Positions 17,562 to 25,972 of a stretch of 64,000 bases of DNA are shown here, one piece after another. The notes beneath the pieces were generated by a model. That model was not told the origin of the DNA. It did no database searches and saw nothing but the letters and a program-made list of their open reading frames with translations. Where the stretch lies: contig NZ_VSSP01000003.1 of NCBI RefSeq assembly GCF_008312895.1, forward strand, positions 186,001 to 250,000, given 5' to 3'. Positions within the stretch are counted from its first letter, which is position 1. Each line of letters starts with the position of its first letter. The position numbers were made by a program, and so were the translations under genes. Origin of the DNA: Luteimonas suaedae. GTDB lineage: Bacteria; Pseudomonadota; Gammaproteobacteria; Xanthomonadales; Xanthomonadaceae.

Positions 17562-18670
17562 CCGGCGGCGTGCTCAGCGGTCCGGCGGCGGTCGCCGACG
17601 GCCGCGGCGGGTTCGCGATCGAAACGGTGGAGGTCGACCCGCCGGGCCCGGGCGAGGTGCGGGTGACGATGGCGGCGGCGGGCGTATGCCATACCGACCA
17701 CGCGTCGCTGCGCTGGCCGGGCCCGCTGGTGATGGGCCACGAGGGCGCCGGCCATGTGGAATCGATCGGCGCCGGCGTGCGCGGGCTGGCGCCCGGGCAG
17801 CCGGTGCTGCTGAACTGGGCGATCCCCTGCGGCGCCTGCTTCCAGTGCGGGCGCGGCGCGCAGGCGCTGTGCGAGCGCACGCACGAACTCGACATTCCCA
17901 CCCTCGGCACCAGTCGCGCGCACCCCGGCGGCACCCGCCTGCACGGGCGCCCGATCGAGCGGTCGTTCCATCTCGGCACCTTCGCGCGCCACGCCCTGGT
18001 GCGCGCGGAAGCGGTGACACCGCTGCCGGACGGCCTGTTGCCCGACCCCGCCTGCATCCTCGGCTGCGCGGTGATGACCGGCGTGGGTTCGGCGCTGAAC
18101 GTGGCCGCGGTCGCGCCGGGCGAGTCGGTGGCGGTGCTGGGCTGCGGCGGCGTCGGGCTCAACGTGATCCAGGGCGCGAGGATCGCCGGCGCCGCCGTCA
18201 TCGTCGCCGTCGACCGCGTACCGGCCCGGCTCGAACGCGCCCGCGAGCTCGGCGCCACCCACCTGCTGTCGGCGGTTAACGACGATGCGGACGCACTGGT
18301 CGCGCGCGTGCACGCGCTGACCGGCGGCCGCGGCGTCGACCATGCATTCGAGGCCACCGGCGTGCCGGCGCTGGCCTTCCTGCCGCTGCAGCTGGCACGC
18401 AACGGCGGCAACGCGCTGCAGGTCAGCGGCGCGCACGGCACCGGCAGCGTCGAGCTGCCGCGCTTCTTCTGGAACAAGCGCTACCTGACGCCGCTGTACG
18501 GCGACTGCGTGCCCGGGCGCGACTTCCCGCGCCTGTTCGACTGGATCGCGCAGGGCAAACTCCAGCTCGCCTCGCTCGTCAGCCATCGCTATCCGCTCGA
18601 CGACCTGGGCCGCGCCTTCGCCGACATGCTGGAGGGGCGCAGCGCCAAGGGCGTGTTGCGGATCGCATGA
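17558..18670 (+). CDS. Zinc-dependent alcohol dehydrogenase (MDR family)
   Basis: A 370-aa NAD(P)-dependent medium-chain dehydrogenase. Catalytic zinc ligands are Cys in GVCHTDH and His/Glu in MGHEGAG, plus Cys in ILGCAVMTG. The structural zinc lobe is intact as CGACFQCGRGAQALC. The Rossmann motif is VLGCGGVGLNVIQGA. These features place it near class III-like ADHs, but the family's insert that recognises S-hydroxymethylglutathione is not evident. It overlaps the dioxygenase before it and the esterase after it by four bases each, so the three should be co-translated. It could oxidise an alcohol or hemiacetal produced by the dioxygenase; this is inference. Confidence 0.88.
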   Translation: MTGGVLSGPAAVADGRGGFAIETVEVDPPGPGEVRVTMAAAGVCHTDHASLRWPGPLVMGHEGAGHVESIGAGVRGLAPGQPVLLNWAIPCGACFQCGRGAQALCERTHELDIPTLGTSRAHPGGTRLHGRPIERSFHLGTFARHALVRAEAVTPLPDGLLPDPACILGCAVMTGVGSALNVAAVAPGESVAVLGCGGVGLNVIQGARIAGAAVIVAVDRVPARLERARELGATHLLSAVNDDADALVARVHALTGGRGVDHAFEATGVPALAFLPLQLARNGGNALQVSGAHGTGSVELPRFFWNKRYLTPLYGDCVPGRDFPRLFDWIAQGKLQLASLVSHRYPLDDLGRAFADMLEGRSAKGVLRIA

Positions 18671-19512
18671 GCATCGACCGCGCCCCGTTCCGCACCCTCA
18701 AGCGCTCGGATCCGGCGATCCCGAAGCACGGGCTCGAGTTCCTGACCGTCAAGAGCCGGGCGCTCGCGCAGCGTGCCGACGTCACCCTCTTCACCCTGCC
18801 GGGCACCCGTGACATCGCCGACCTGCCGATCGTGCTGTTGCTGCACGGCGTCTACGGCTCGCACTGGTCGTGGGCGCTGCAGGGCGCGGCGCACGTCACC
18901 GCGACGCAGTTGGTCGCCGAGGCCGCGCTGCCGCCGGTGGCGCTGCTGATGCCGTCCGACGGCCTGTGGGGCGACGGTTCCGGCTATGTGGCGCATGCCG
19001 GACAGGACTTCGAGCGCTGGATCCTGGACGAAGTGCCGGCGCTCGCGATCGACGCGGTGTCCGGGTGCACCGCACGCTCGCCGCTGCTGATCGCCGGGTT
19101 GAGCATGGGCGGTTTCGGCGCACTGCGGCTGGCCGGCAAGCACCCGCATCGCTTCGCCGCCGCGGCCGCGCACTCGGCGGTCACCGAGGCTGCGCAGCTC
19201 GATGCGCTGATCGAGGAACGTCGCGACGGCTGGAGCCCGGCACCGGCCGACACCAGCGTACTGGCCGCGCTCACCGGTGCGCCGGGGCCACTGCCACCGC
19301 TGCGCTTCGACTGCGGGCGCGACGATCCGTTCCTCGCCGCCAACCGCGCGCTGCACGACGCGCTGCTGGCGGCGGGCATCGCGCACCGTTACGCCGAGCG
19401 CGACGGCGGCCACGACTGGAACTACTGGTCGACCGCGCTCGCGGACACGCTGCGCTTCTTCGGCGCGGTGCTGCGCGGCGACATCATCCATCACGAGGAG
19501 GGCAAGGCATGA
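18667..19512 (+). CDS. Esterase D-like alpha/beta hydrolase
   Basis: A 281-aa serine esterase. The nucleophile S146 lies in GLSMGGFG, the acid is probably the Asp in FDCGRDDPF and the base the His in GGHDWNYW; the oxyanion region is LLLHGVYGSHW. The order and motifs match the esterase D/putative esterase family, which includes S-formylglutathione hydrolase and mycolyl-transferase relatives. No signal peptide is seen, so it is likely cytosolic. Its four-base overlaps with the dehydrogenase and the glycosidase show tight coupling. The ADH plus esterase D pairing resembles formaldehyde detoxification, but the flanking dioxygenase and GH13 enzyme do not fit that pathway. Confidence 0.83.
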   Translation: MSIDRAPFRTLKRSDPAIPKHGLEFLTVKSRALAQRADVTLFTLPGTRDIADLPIVLLLHGVYGSHWSWALQGAAHVTATQLVAEAALPPVALLMPSDGLWGDGSGYVAHAGQDFERWILDEVPALAIDAVSGCTARSPLLIAGLSMGGFGALRLAGKHPHRFAAAAAHSAVTEAAQLDALIEERRDGWSPAPADTSVLAALTGAPGPLPPLRFDCGRDDPFLAANRALHDALLAAGIAHRYAERDGGHDWNYWSTALADTLRFFGAVLRGDIIHHEEGKA

Positions 19513-21107
19513 ACATCGCGAAGACACTGGCGGCGATGGCCGCACTGGCGGTCCTGGCCTGCGCCCCGCCCGCGGCACCGGCGGCGGGCGCCTCGGCGAC
19601 CGCGTCGGCAGACACGCCGCTGCCGGCGCGCGCGCGGGCCGGCGAGGAGGTCTTCTACCACGTCTTCTTCCGCAGCTTCCGCGATTCCGACGGCGACCAC
19701 GTCGGCGACCTGCGCGGCTTGACGGAGAAGCTCGACTACATCGCCGGGCTCGGGATCACCTCGATCCTGCTCACGCCATTGCAGCCCTCGCCCTTCTACC
19801 ACAACTACTTTCCCACCGACTTCGAGACCATCGAGCCCGCCTACGGCACGATGGCGGACTACTTCACCTTCGTCCGCGGCGCACGCGCGCGCGGGCTGAA
19901 GGTGTACCTGGACCAGGAGATCCAGTACGTCGGCGCGGGCCACCCGTGGTGGACGCGTTCGCAGGGCCTGCCCGGCGCGCCGTTCGCCGACTTCCTGCTG
20001 TGGCGCGACGCGGCGCGCACCGAGGTCGAGCCCTTCCTCGACCGCGCCACCTGGCCGCATTACGACGGTCGCCAGATCGGCATCGCCATGATCGACCTGA
20101 ACAATCCGCGGGTGCGCGACTACTTCACCCGCGTGCTGCTGTTCTGGGCCGACCCGCACGGCGACGGCAGCGGCCGCGACGGCGTCGACGGCTATCGTAT
20201 CGACCACATGATGGACGACCTCGACCACAAGGGCGTGGCGACGAACCTGTTCGCCGATTTCTGGCGGCCGGTGTTCGACGCACTGCGGGAGCGACGCCCG
20301 GATTTCCGCATCCTCGCCGAGCAGGCCGACTGGGGCTTCGGCGAGGACTGGCTGGTCCGCGGCGATGCCGACCTGGTGTTCGCCTTCCCGCTGCGCGGTG
20401 CGCTCATCGAGCTCGACAAGGACCAGATCGTGCAGGCCGTGCGCGAGACCGAGGCGATCACCCCGGCCGGCAAGGGCCAGATCGTGTTCCTTGAGAACCA
20501 TGACACCGACCGCTTCATGTCGCTGATCGACGGCGATCCGGCACGCGCGCGCGCCGCCGCCGCGCTGTCGCTGCTGCTGCGCGGCGAGCCGCTGCTCTAC
20601 TACGGCCAGGAGCTGGGCATGCGCGGCACCACCCGCGAAGACGGCATGTCCGACTCCAACCACATCCCGCTGCGCGAGGCGATGCGCTGGTCGGCGGAAC
20701 TCGACGCACCGGGCGCGGCAATCTGGTATCGCGGCGACAAGCCCTGGTGGACGCATCCCGCCAACCGCGCGCACGACGGCGTCTCGGTGGAGGAACAGCA
20801 AGGCAATGCGGACTCGCTGCTCGCCTGGTACCGCACGTTGCTGGCGCTGCGGCAGGCGCGGCCGGAACTGCGCGCCGGCGACCAGCGCCTGCCATGCGGC
20901 GACGCCTCCGAGGTCCTCTGCGTGCTGCGCGAATCCGGCGACGCGCGCAGCCTGCTGCTGGTCAACCTGGGCGATGCCGAGGCGCGACCGGTGCTGGAGC
21001 CGACGATCGTCGGCGGCCGATGGACCGACCTGATCGACGGCGGCGCGGTCGACCCGGCGGCGCTCACCCTGGCGCCGATGGCGGTGCGCGTGCTCGGCAC
21101 TCCATAG
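19509..21107 (+). CDS. Lipoprotein GH13 alpha-glycosidase
   Basis: A 532-aa GH13 (alpha-amylase clan) enzyme, exported and probably lipid-anchored: MNIAKTLAAMAALAVLAC places a lipobox Cys at about 18, followed by a Pro/Ala linker to about 40. All three catalytic acids are present: nucleophile D232 (DGYRIDHMM), acid/base E271 (RILAEQAD) and stabiliser D332 (LENHDTDR). The barrel begins EVFYHVFFRSFRDSDGDHVGD (truncated here), which resembles the oligo-1,6-glucosidase/cyclomaltodextrinase side of the family. The C-terminal beta domain ends in LTLAPMAVRVLG. It is the last gene of the operon. Substrate cannot be read from sequence; an envelope-exposed maltooligosaccharide enzyme is likely. Confidence 0.87.
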   Translation: MNIAKTLAAMAALAVLACAPPAAPAAGASATASADTPLPARARAGEEVFYHVFFRSFRDSDGDHVGDLRGLTEKLDYIAGLGITSILLTPLQPSPFYHNYFPTDFETIEPAYGTMADYFTFVRGARARGLKVYLDQEIQYVGAGHPWWTRSQGLPGAPFADFLLWRDAARTEVEPFLDRATWPHYDGRQIGIAMIDLNNPRVRDYFTRVLLFWADPHGDGSGRDGVDGYRIDHMMDDLDHKGVATNLFADFWRPVFDALRERRPDFRILAEQADWGFGEDWLVRGDADLVFAFPLRGALIELDKDQIVQAVRETEAITPAGKGQIVFLENHDTDRFMSLIDGDPARARAAAALSLLLRGEPLLYYGQELGMRGTTREDGMSDSNHIPLREAMRWSAELDAPGAAIWYRGDKPWWTHPANRAHDGVSVEEQQGNADSLLAWYRTLLALRQARPELRAGDQRLPCGDASEVLCVLRESGDARSLLLVNLGDAEARPVLEPTIVGGRWTDLIDGGAVDPAALTLAPMAVRVLGTP

Positions 21108-21122
21108 CCGTACAGCACCTTC

Positions 21123-21317
21123 GGTTGGTTCGCACCTGTAACTCGAGTTTCCTCCACCACCGGTCGATTCGCACCCGCAATTCAAATTCCTTACCCAGTT
21201 GGCGGGTCCGCACCCGCCATTCGACCTCCTCCCCCGCTGGTTGGGTTCACACTCGCAATTCGAACCCCCTCCCCAGCTGGCTGATTCGCACCCGCGATTC
21301 GAGCTCCCTCTCCCCCG
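21123..21317. repeat. Five tandem 39-bp repeats (minisatellite)
   Basis: Five direct copies of exactly 39 bases start at 21123, 21162, 21201, 21240 and 21279. Each has the core GGNNGRTTCGCACCCGCAAT followed by TCGA and a pyrimidine-rich tail (CTCCCCC). Copies differ at roughly a quarter of positions, and there are no unique spacers. The array starts 15 bases after the GH13 gene and runs straight into a GC-rich inverted repeat. Confidence 0.85.
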
Positions 21318-21495
21318 CTTGCGGGGGAGAGGGTTGGGGTGAGGGGGCAATCCGGAGCCGGCCGGCTTCCAGGCACAAGAAACGATTCGAGTGCAGCTCC
21401 GCCGGCCTTGTCCGCATCACCTGGCAGAGAGGTCGTCGACTTCGGCTCGCCCCCCTCACCCCAGCCCTCTCCCCCGCGAGCGGGGGAGAGGGAGC
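21304..21495. repeat. Inverted pair of CTCTCCCCCGC-type palindromes
   Basis: The left copy (21304-21347) reads CCCTCTCCCCCGCTTGCGGG then continues as GGAGAGGG and TTGGGGTGAGGGGG. The right copy (21450-21495) is the same motif in reverse orientation, ending GGGGGAGAGGGAGCT. Each copy also has an internal hairpin (CCCTCTCCCCCGC with GCGGGGGAGAGGG). About 100 bases separate them. This intergenic palindrome type is common in high-GC proteobacteria. A related element is at 53411-53489. Confidence 0.75.
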
Positions 21496-21656
21496 TAAAA
21501 CGCCTCGTGATCGACTCGCCGGACCCGAATCCATCCGCCGCATCCATCCACGTCGGGAATGTTTCGCAGGGAAGAACCTGTCGATCCAGCCGCATCCGGT
21601 TCATCGCAGAAGAGGACCCCACAGGTCCAGCTACCCATCCACAGGAGTACACCCGC

Positions 21657-22091
21657 ATGAAGACCGCCAATCCCTACCTCAACTTCGACGGCAACGCCAG
21701 GGAAGCCTTCGACCACTACCGTTCGGTGTTCGGCGGCGAGTTCGCCATGTCGATGTGCTTTCGCGAGTTCGGCGGCGAGTCGATGGGCCTGTCCGGCGAC
21801 ATGCTCGACCGCATCGCCCACATCGCCCTGCCCCTGGGCGACAGCCTGCTGATGGCCTCCGACGTGACCCGACCCGGGGACTTCAAGATCGGCACCAATA
21901 CCTATGTCGCCGTGGAAGCGGACAGCGGCGAGGAGGCCGATCGCGTGTTCGACGGGCTGTCGGCCGGCGGCCGCGTCGAGATGCCGCTGCAGAAGGTCGA
22001 ATGGGCCGAGAAGTTCGGCATCTGCGTCGACCGCTTCGGCGTGCAGTGGATGGTCAGCCATACCGGTGACGTGCAGTTCAGCCAGGGCTGA
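21657..22091 (+). CDS. VOC family protein (PhnB-like)
   Basis: A 144-aa cytosolic vicinal-oxygen-chelate protein of the PhnB/YjdN type. It begins MKTANPYLNFDGNAREAFDH and has the family's paired beta-alpha-beta-beta-beta modules with the C-terminal KFGICVDRFGVQWMVS stretch. AGGAG lies nine bases before ATG 21657, fixing the start. Proteins of this type lack a demonstrated reaction. It is followed 61 bases later by an AraC regulator on the same strand, which may share its transcript. A paralogue lies at 47209-47619. Confidence 0.85.
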   Translation: MKTANPYLNFDGNAREAFDHYRSVFGGEFAMSMCFREFGGESMGLSGDMLDRIAHIALPLGDSLLMASDVTRPGDFKIGTNTYVAVEADSGEEADRVFDGLSAGGRVEMPLQKVEWAEKFGICVDRFGVQWMVSHTGDVQFSQG

Positions 22092-22152
22092 TCCGCGTCT
22101 GCCGGCGGCGCCCGGCCGCGGTGCCGCCGCGCCGGGCGCTATTCTTCGCACG

Positions 22153-23025
22153 ATGGCCGTGCCGTACCTCGAGCGCCCGATCTGCGAACCGGTGGAACTA
22201 CGCCCCGGCGCGCGGATCCGCGTCGAGCGCGTGGTCCAGGGTGGCGAAGCTGCCGCCAGCGCACCGTTCCCGCATTTCCACGACGTGCACGAGCTGGTGC
22301 TGTTCGGCACCGTCTCCGGCACCTTCACCGCCGAAGGACGGCGCCATGCGCTGACGCCCGGCTGCATCGCCTTCGTGCCGTCGATGCGCCAGCACGATTT
22401 CGCCCTCGCCCCCGGCCCGCGCGACTGGCTGCTGGTGCAGATCGACGCCATCGCCGGCGAAACCCTGGCGCATGCGCCCGGACTCGAACGACTGGCGCAT
22501 GCGTTCTGCGCACTGCCCGACGCCGCGCAGCGCCGGCGCGTGACCATGCTCGCCGAATGGCTGGGCGGACTCGGCAGCGACGACCCGCTCGCCCAGCCGC
22601 TGCTGGAACTGCTGCTGCACGCCGCGGTGCGCGCACCCGCGGTCGCAGGCGAGACGCTGCCGGCCGACGCCGACGACCTCGAACGTCTGCGCCCGGCGAT
22701 CGAATGCCTGCGCCGCGATCCCGCCCACGCGCCCTCGGCCGAACAGGCGGCGGCGCTGTGCGCGCTCTCGCCGGCCTACTTCAGCCGCCGCTTCAAGCGA
22801 CAGGTGGGTCTGGCCTGGAGCGAATACGTCCGCACCCACCGCCTGCACCTGGCGAGCCAGCGCCTGCGCGACAGCGACCGCAGCATCGCCGCGATCGCCG
22901 AGAGCCTGGGCTTCTCCACCCCGTCGCATTTCGGCGAGCTGTTTCAGCGCCGCTTCGGCACGACGCCGGCCGCCTATCGCCGCGCCGAGCGCGTCCGGCG
23001 CGGCATGCCGGATGCGCCGACCTGA
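22153..23025 (+). CDS. AraC family transcriptional regulator
   Basis: A 290-aa regulator. The N-terminal half is a cupin-type sensing domain (HFHDVHELVLFGTVSGTFTAEG region, shown in part as HFHDVHELV at about 36-44, and PGCIAFVPSMRQHDF). The C-terminal 100 residues hold the two AraC helix-turn-helix units, including FSRRFKRQVGLAWSEYVR and the signature IAAIAESLGFSTPSHFGELF (about 250-269). ATG 22153 was chosen as the natural start of the cupin domain; no ribosome-binding site is obvious. Effector and targets are unknown. The nearby VOC gene and the HSL-type esterase downstream are candidate targets. Confidence 0.88.
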   Translation: MAVPYLERPICEPVELRPGARIRVERVVQGGEAAASAPFPHFHDVHELVLFGTVSGTFTAEGRRHALTPGCIAFVPSMRQHDFALAPGPRDWLLVQIDAIAGETLAHAPGLERLAHAFCALPDAAQRRRVTMLAEWLGGLGSDDPLAQPLLELLLHAAVRAPAVAGETLPADADDLERLRPAIECLRRDPAHAPSAEQAAALCALSPAYFSRRFKRQVGLAWSEYVRTHRLHLASQRLRDSDRSIAAIAESLGFSTPSHFGELFQRRFGTTPAAYRRAERVRRGMPDAPT

Positions 23026-23276
23026 GCGATCCGCCGCTCAGGCCGCGGCCGCGTGGCCTTGCAGGACCGGCCGCGGCGTGCGCAGCACCTTGACCAGCGC
23101 CGCGGCCTCCTCGTTGCCGTAGCCGGCATCCGCCGCGCGACGCTGCGCCGGGTACTCGGCGCTGCGGCGCACGTCCTGAAGACAGGGCGACTCATCGGCG
23201 CGATTGCCGAGGACACCGGCCGTCGGTTCCGGCAGGTATCCTGCCTGCAACGGCCGTCGCGAACGGAATACCCTCG

Positions 23277-24275
23277 ATGAAGAAAGCGCTCGCCTGGGGA
23301 GTCGCATCGGCGCTGGTGCTCGCAGTGCTCGTGGTCGTCCTGGACCGACTGACACCGTGGCCCCAGGCACTGCTGATCCGCTACGCGTTCGAGAAGGGCG
23401 GCGCCGCCATGGCGCAGGCGCTCGAGAAACATGTGCCGCCGGGCGTCGCGGAGGTGCGGGACATCGCCTACCGCGACGACGATCGCGATGCCAGGCTCGA
23501 CGTGTTCTACCCCGAGCGCATCGCCGGTACCGACACGGTGCTGCCGACCATCGTCTGGGTCCACGGCGGCGCCTGGATCTCCGGCAGCAAGGAGGACGTC
23601 GCCAACTACCTGCGGATCCTCGCCGCGCACGGCTACACGGCCGTCGGCATCGACTATTCCATCGCGCCGGGCAAGCGCTATCCGCTGCCGGTGATCCAGG
23701 CCAACGACGCGCTGAAGTACCTCGCCGCCAATGCCGAGCGCCTACACGTCGACAGGAACCGGTTCGTGCTCGCCGGCGACTCGGCCGGCTCGCAGATCGC
23801 CGCGCAGGTGGCGGCGCTGACCACCAGTCCCGCCTACGCGCGGACGATGCGGCTGACGCCGGCGCTCGAGGCGCACCAGCTGAAGGCGACGGTGCTCGCC
23901 TGCGGCGCCTACGACCTGGCGCTGGTGGATTACGACGGTGCGTTCGGCGGCTTCCTGAAGACGGTGCTGTGGGCGTACACGGGGCGCAAGGACTTCCTCG
24001 ACGATCCCGATCTCGCCTCGGCGTCGGTCGCCGATCACGTCACCGCGGATTTCCCGCCGACCTTCCTCACCGCCGGCAACGCCGACCCGCTGCAACCGCA
24101 GTCGCGGGATTTCGCCTCACGGCTGACGCACGCGGACGTCGCCGTCGACACGCTGTTCTATCCCGCCGACCACACGCCTGCACTTGCGCACGAATACCAG
24201 TTCGACCTCGACGGCACCGACGGCCGCCAGGCGCTGGCGCGGATCCTCGCGTTCCTGCAGGCAAATACCCGCTAG
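23277..24275 (+). CDS. HSL-type alpha/beta hydrolase (esterase/lipase)
   Basis: A 332-aa hydrolase of the hormone-sensitive-lipase family, tethered or exported by an N-terminal hydrophobic helix (MKKALAWGVASALVLAVLVV). The oxyanion motif HGGAW (in WVHGGAWISGSKED) is at about residues 98-102. The nucleophile Ser is in GDSAGSQIA at about 164-172, the acid Asp in GNADPLQP and the base His in DHTPALAHEYQ. This full set predicts an active carboxylesterase facing the periplasm. The promoter should lie in the 250 bases after the AraC gene, which contain no convincing gene. Confidence 0.86.
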   Translation: MKKALAWGVASALVLAVLVVVLDRLTPWPQALLIRYAFEKGGAAMAQALEKHVPPGVAEVRDIAYRDDDRDARLDVFYPERIAGTDTVLPTIVWVHGGAWISGSKEDVANYLRILAAHGYTAVGIDYSIAPGKRYPLPVIQANDALKYLAANAERLHVDRNRFVLAGDSAGSQIAAQVAALTTSPAYARTMRLTPALEAHQLKATVLACGAYDLALVDYDGAFGGFLKTVLWAYTGRKDFLDDPDLASASVADHVTADFPPTFLTAGNADPLQPQSRDFASRLTHADVAVDTLFYPADHTPALAHEYQFDLDGTDGRQALARILAFLQANTR

Positions 24276-24306
24276 GCCGAATCCACATCCATGCCCCGTT
24301 GTCCCT

Positions 24307-24420
24307 GTAGGAGGGGCTTCAGCCCCGACCCCAGGCAACAAGCGGATCGGAAGGGAACCCATGCGCGCGCACGCTGTTTCCTCGCGCGATCTTCGGCAGG
24401 TCGGGGCTGAAGCCCCTCCT
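24307..24420. repeat. GTAG-type REPIN, family B
   Basis: The left arm GTAGGAGGGGCTTCAGCCCC starts at 24307 and the inverse arm (GGGGCTGAAGCCCCTCCTAC) ends at 24420. At 114 bp it is shorter than the family B element at 16427. It lies between the convergent esterase and MFS genes. Confidence 0.78.
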
Positions 24421-24488
24421 ACAGAGGTCGATGGCGGGCGTGAATGCCAAGGCCTGCAGACCGGTAGCGGCCAGCCCGCCGCCCGGGC

Positions 24489-25700
24489 TCAGCCGGTGCA
24501 GGACGCCAGGCGCAGCCGGCGTGCGTCGCGGCGCGCCCAGGCGTACACCAGCAGGCCCGCGACCGCGGTCGCCGCGCCGACGTAGCCGGTCGAGGTCCAG
24601 CCGAATCCGGCGGTGATCGCCATCCCGCCCAGCCACGGCCCCAGCGCGTTGGCGGCGTTGAACGCGGAATGGTTGGAGGCGGCGGCCAGGGTCTGCGCGC
24701 CGCCGGCCACGTCCATCAGCTGCGTCTGCAGGATCGGCGCCAGCGCACCCATGGTGCCCACCGCCACCACCGCCGGCAGCACCAGCCACGGCGAATGCGC
24801 CGCGAACGGGAACGCCAGCAGGACCAGGGCCGACCAGACCAGCACCACCGCAGCGGCGCGGAACTGCAGGCGGTCGAACAACCAGCCGCCGGCCAGGCTG
24901 CCGATCACCCCGCCGATGCCGAACGCCACCAGCCCGAGCGGAATCCACGACTCCGCCACCCCGGTCACGTGCACCAGCGTGGGCGCCAGATAGCTGAAGA
25001 CGCAGAACATGCCGGAGAAGCCGACCGCGCCGATCGCCAGCGCCAGCCACACCTGCGAGCGGTTGAAGTCGCGCAGCTCGCGGATCGGATCCTGCCGCGG
25101 CTCATCCGGATCCGGCGGCAGGAACCGCGCCACCAGCGCCACCGTCAGCAGCGCGATGCCCGCGACCAGCGCGAAGGCCCAGCGCCAGTGGAACGTGTGC
25201 CCGAGCCAGGTGGCGAACGGATTGCCGATCAGCAGCGCGATCGCCAGGCCCAGCATCACCCGGCCGACCGCGGCGCCGCGCTGGTCGGGGCGGCTGATCG
25301 AGGCCGCCACCAGCGCCGCCACGCCGAAGTACGCACCGTGCGGCAGCCCGGCGATGAAGCGGATCGCCAGCAACGCGTGATAGCCCGGCGCCAGCGCGGT
25401 GGCCACGTTGCCGAGCGCATAGAAGCCCATCAGCGCCAGCAGCAGCGGCCGACGCCGCAGCCGCGCGCCGAGGATCGCCAGCAGCGGCGCACCCACCACC
25501 ACGCCCAGCGCGTAGGCGCTGATCGCATGCCCGACCTGGGTCTCGTCGACCGCCATCCCGCGCGCCAGGTCGGGCATCAGGCCCATCGGCACGAATTCGC
25601 TGGTGCCGATGGCGAACCCGCCCATCGCCAGCGCGAACAGGATCAGCGTGGTATCGCGCCGCGTGAGCGGCCGCGTGGTCCGGGTGCCGCTGTCTGCCAT
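24489..25700 (-). CDS. MFS exporter (AraJ/PbuE-type DHA family)
   Basis: A 403-aa major facilitator with twelve predicted membrane helices and the usual central loop at about residues 195-215 (PPDPDEPRQDPIREL). The opening FALAMGGFAIGTSEFVPMGL and the motif-A-like LGARLRRRPLLL between helices 2 and 3 match the drug:H+ antiporter-1 group (AraJ, YdhP, arabinose-efflux type). GLPHGAYFGV fits helix 5 motif C. Likely an inner-membrane drug or sugar exporter; the substrate cannot be told. Single gene, transcribed away from the hemerythrin gene's end. Confidence 0.88.
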   Translation of the reverse strand: MADSGTRTTRPLTRRDTTLILFALAMGGFAIGTSEFVPMGLMPDLARGMAVDETQVGHAISAYALGVVVGAPLLAILGARLRRRPLLLALMGFYALGNVATALAPGYHALLAIRFIAGLPHGAYFGVAALVAASISRPDQRGAAVGRVMLGLAIALLIGNPFATWLGHTFHWRWAFALVAGIALLTVALVARFLPPDPDEPRQDPIRELRDFNRSQVWLALAIGAVGFSGMFCVFSYLAPTLVHVTGVAESWIPLGLVAFGIGGVIGSLAGGWLFDRLQFRAAAVVLVWSALVLLAFPFAAHSPWLVLPAVVAVGTMGALAPILQTQLMDVAGGAQTLAAASNHSAFNAANALGPWLGGMAITAGFGWTSTGYVGAATAVAGLLVYAWARRDARRLRLASCTG

Positions 25701-25824
25701 GTCGGATCCGGCGCGGAGGGCACATCATTATTGTGCATTGCAGCATCGAAGGAAACCATCGGGCGCGGCGTCACATCGTTCCGCACATGGCGCATGGCAG
25801 CGACCGTGTCTAGCGCCCGATACC

Positions 25825-25926
25825 GTAGAAGAACGCCCTGCGCGATACCCGCGCAGCGGGCGCGCGACAGACCCGGTTCGCGGTGTCGGCGACGGCGCCG
25901 GCATCGCGCGCATGGCGCGCTCCTAC
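25825..25926. repeat. GTAG-type REPIN, family A, with decayed left arm
   Basis: The right arm (GCATCGCGCGCATGGCGCGC then TCCTAC) at 25901-25926 is intact. The left arm at 25825-25853 (GTAGAAGAACGCCCTGCGCG) has lost several positions. It lies between the starts of the MFS gene and the end of the hemerythrin gene. The pair is 102 bp long, shorter than full elements. Confidence 0.65.
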
Positions 25927-25972
25927 GAAGGGCAATGCCTGCCGCGAAACGGTCAAGCGTTGGACACCCGTG

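Noticed and set aside
17558-19512. Glutathione-dependent formaldehyde detoxification pair (frmA-frmB)
   Set aside because: The ADH/esterase D pairing is suggestive, but the hydroxymethylglutathione-binding insert is not seen in the ADH and the operon adds an oxygenase and a glycosidase.
21245-21275. tRNA-like T-loop (TTCGAA) in the 39-bp repeats
   Set aside because: The motif recurs in every repeat unit and no acceptor stem or anticodon arm pairs around it.
21123-21317. CRISPR array
   Set aside because: Units are contiguous with no unique spacers and differ from each other; no cas genes.
21123-21350. Cys-rich 13-residue repeat protein encoded by the minus strand of the 39-bp array
   Set aside because: No start with a ribosome-binding site, the frame runs on through a palindrome and antisense to the GH13 gene, and repeat copies vary equally at all codon positions.
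23038-23276. Possible short minus-strand gene ending GNEEAAALVKVLRTPRPVL
   Set aside because: No credible start or ribosome-binding site, no recognised family, and it would overlap the start of the esterase gene; it may be a gene remnant but this is too weak to list.
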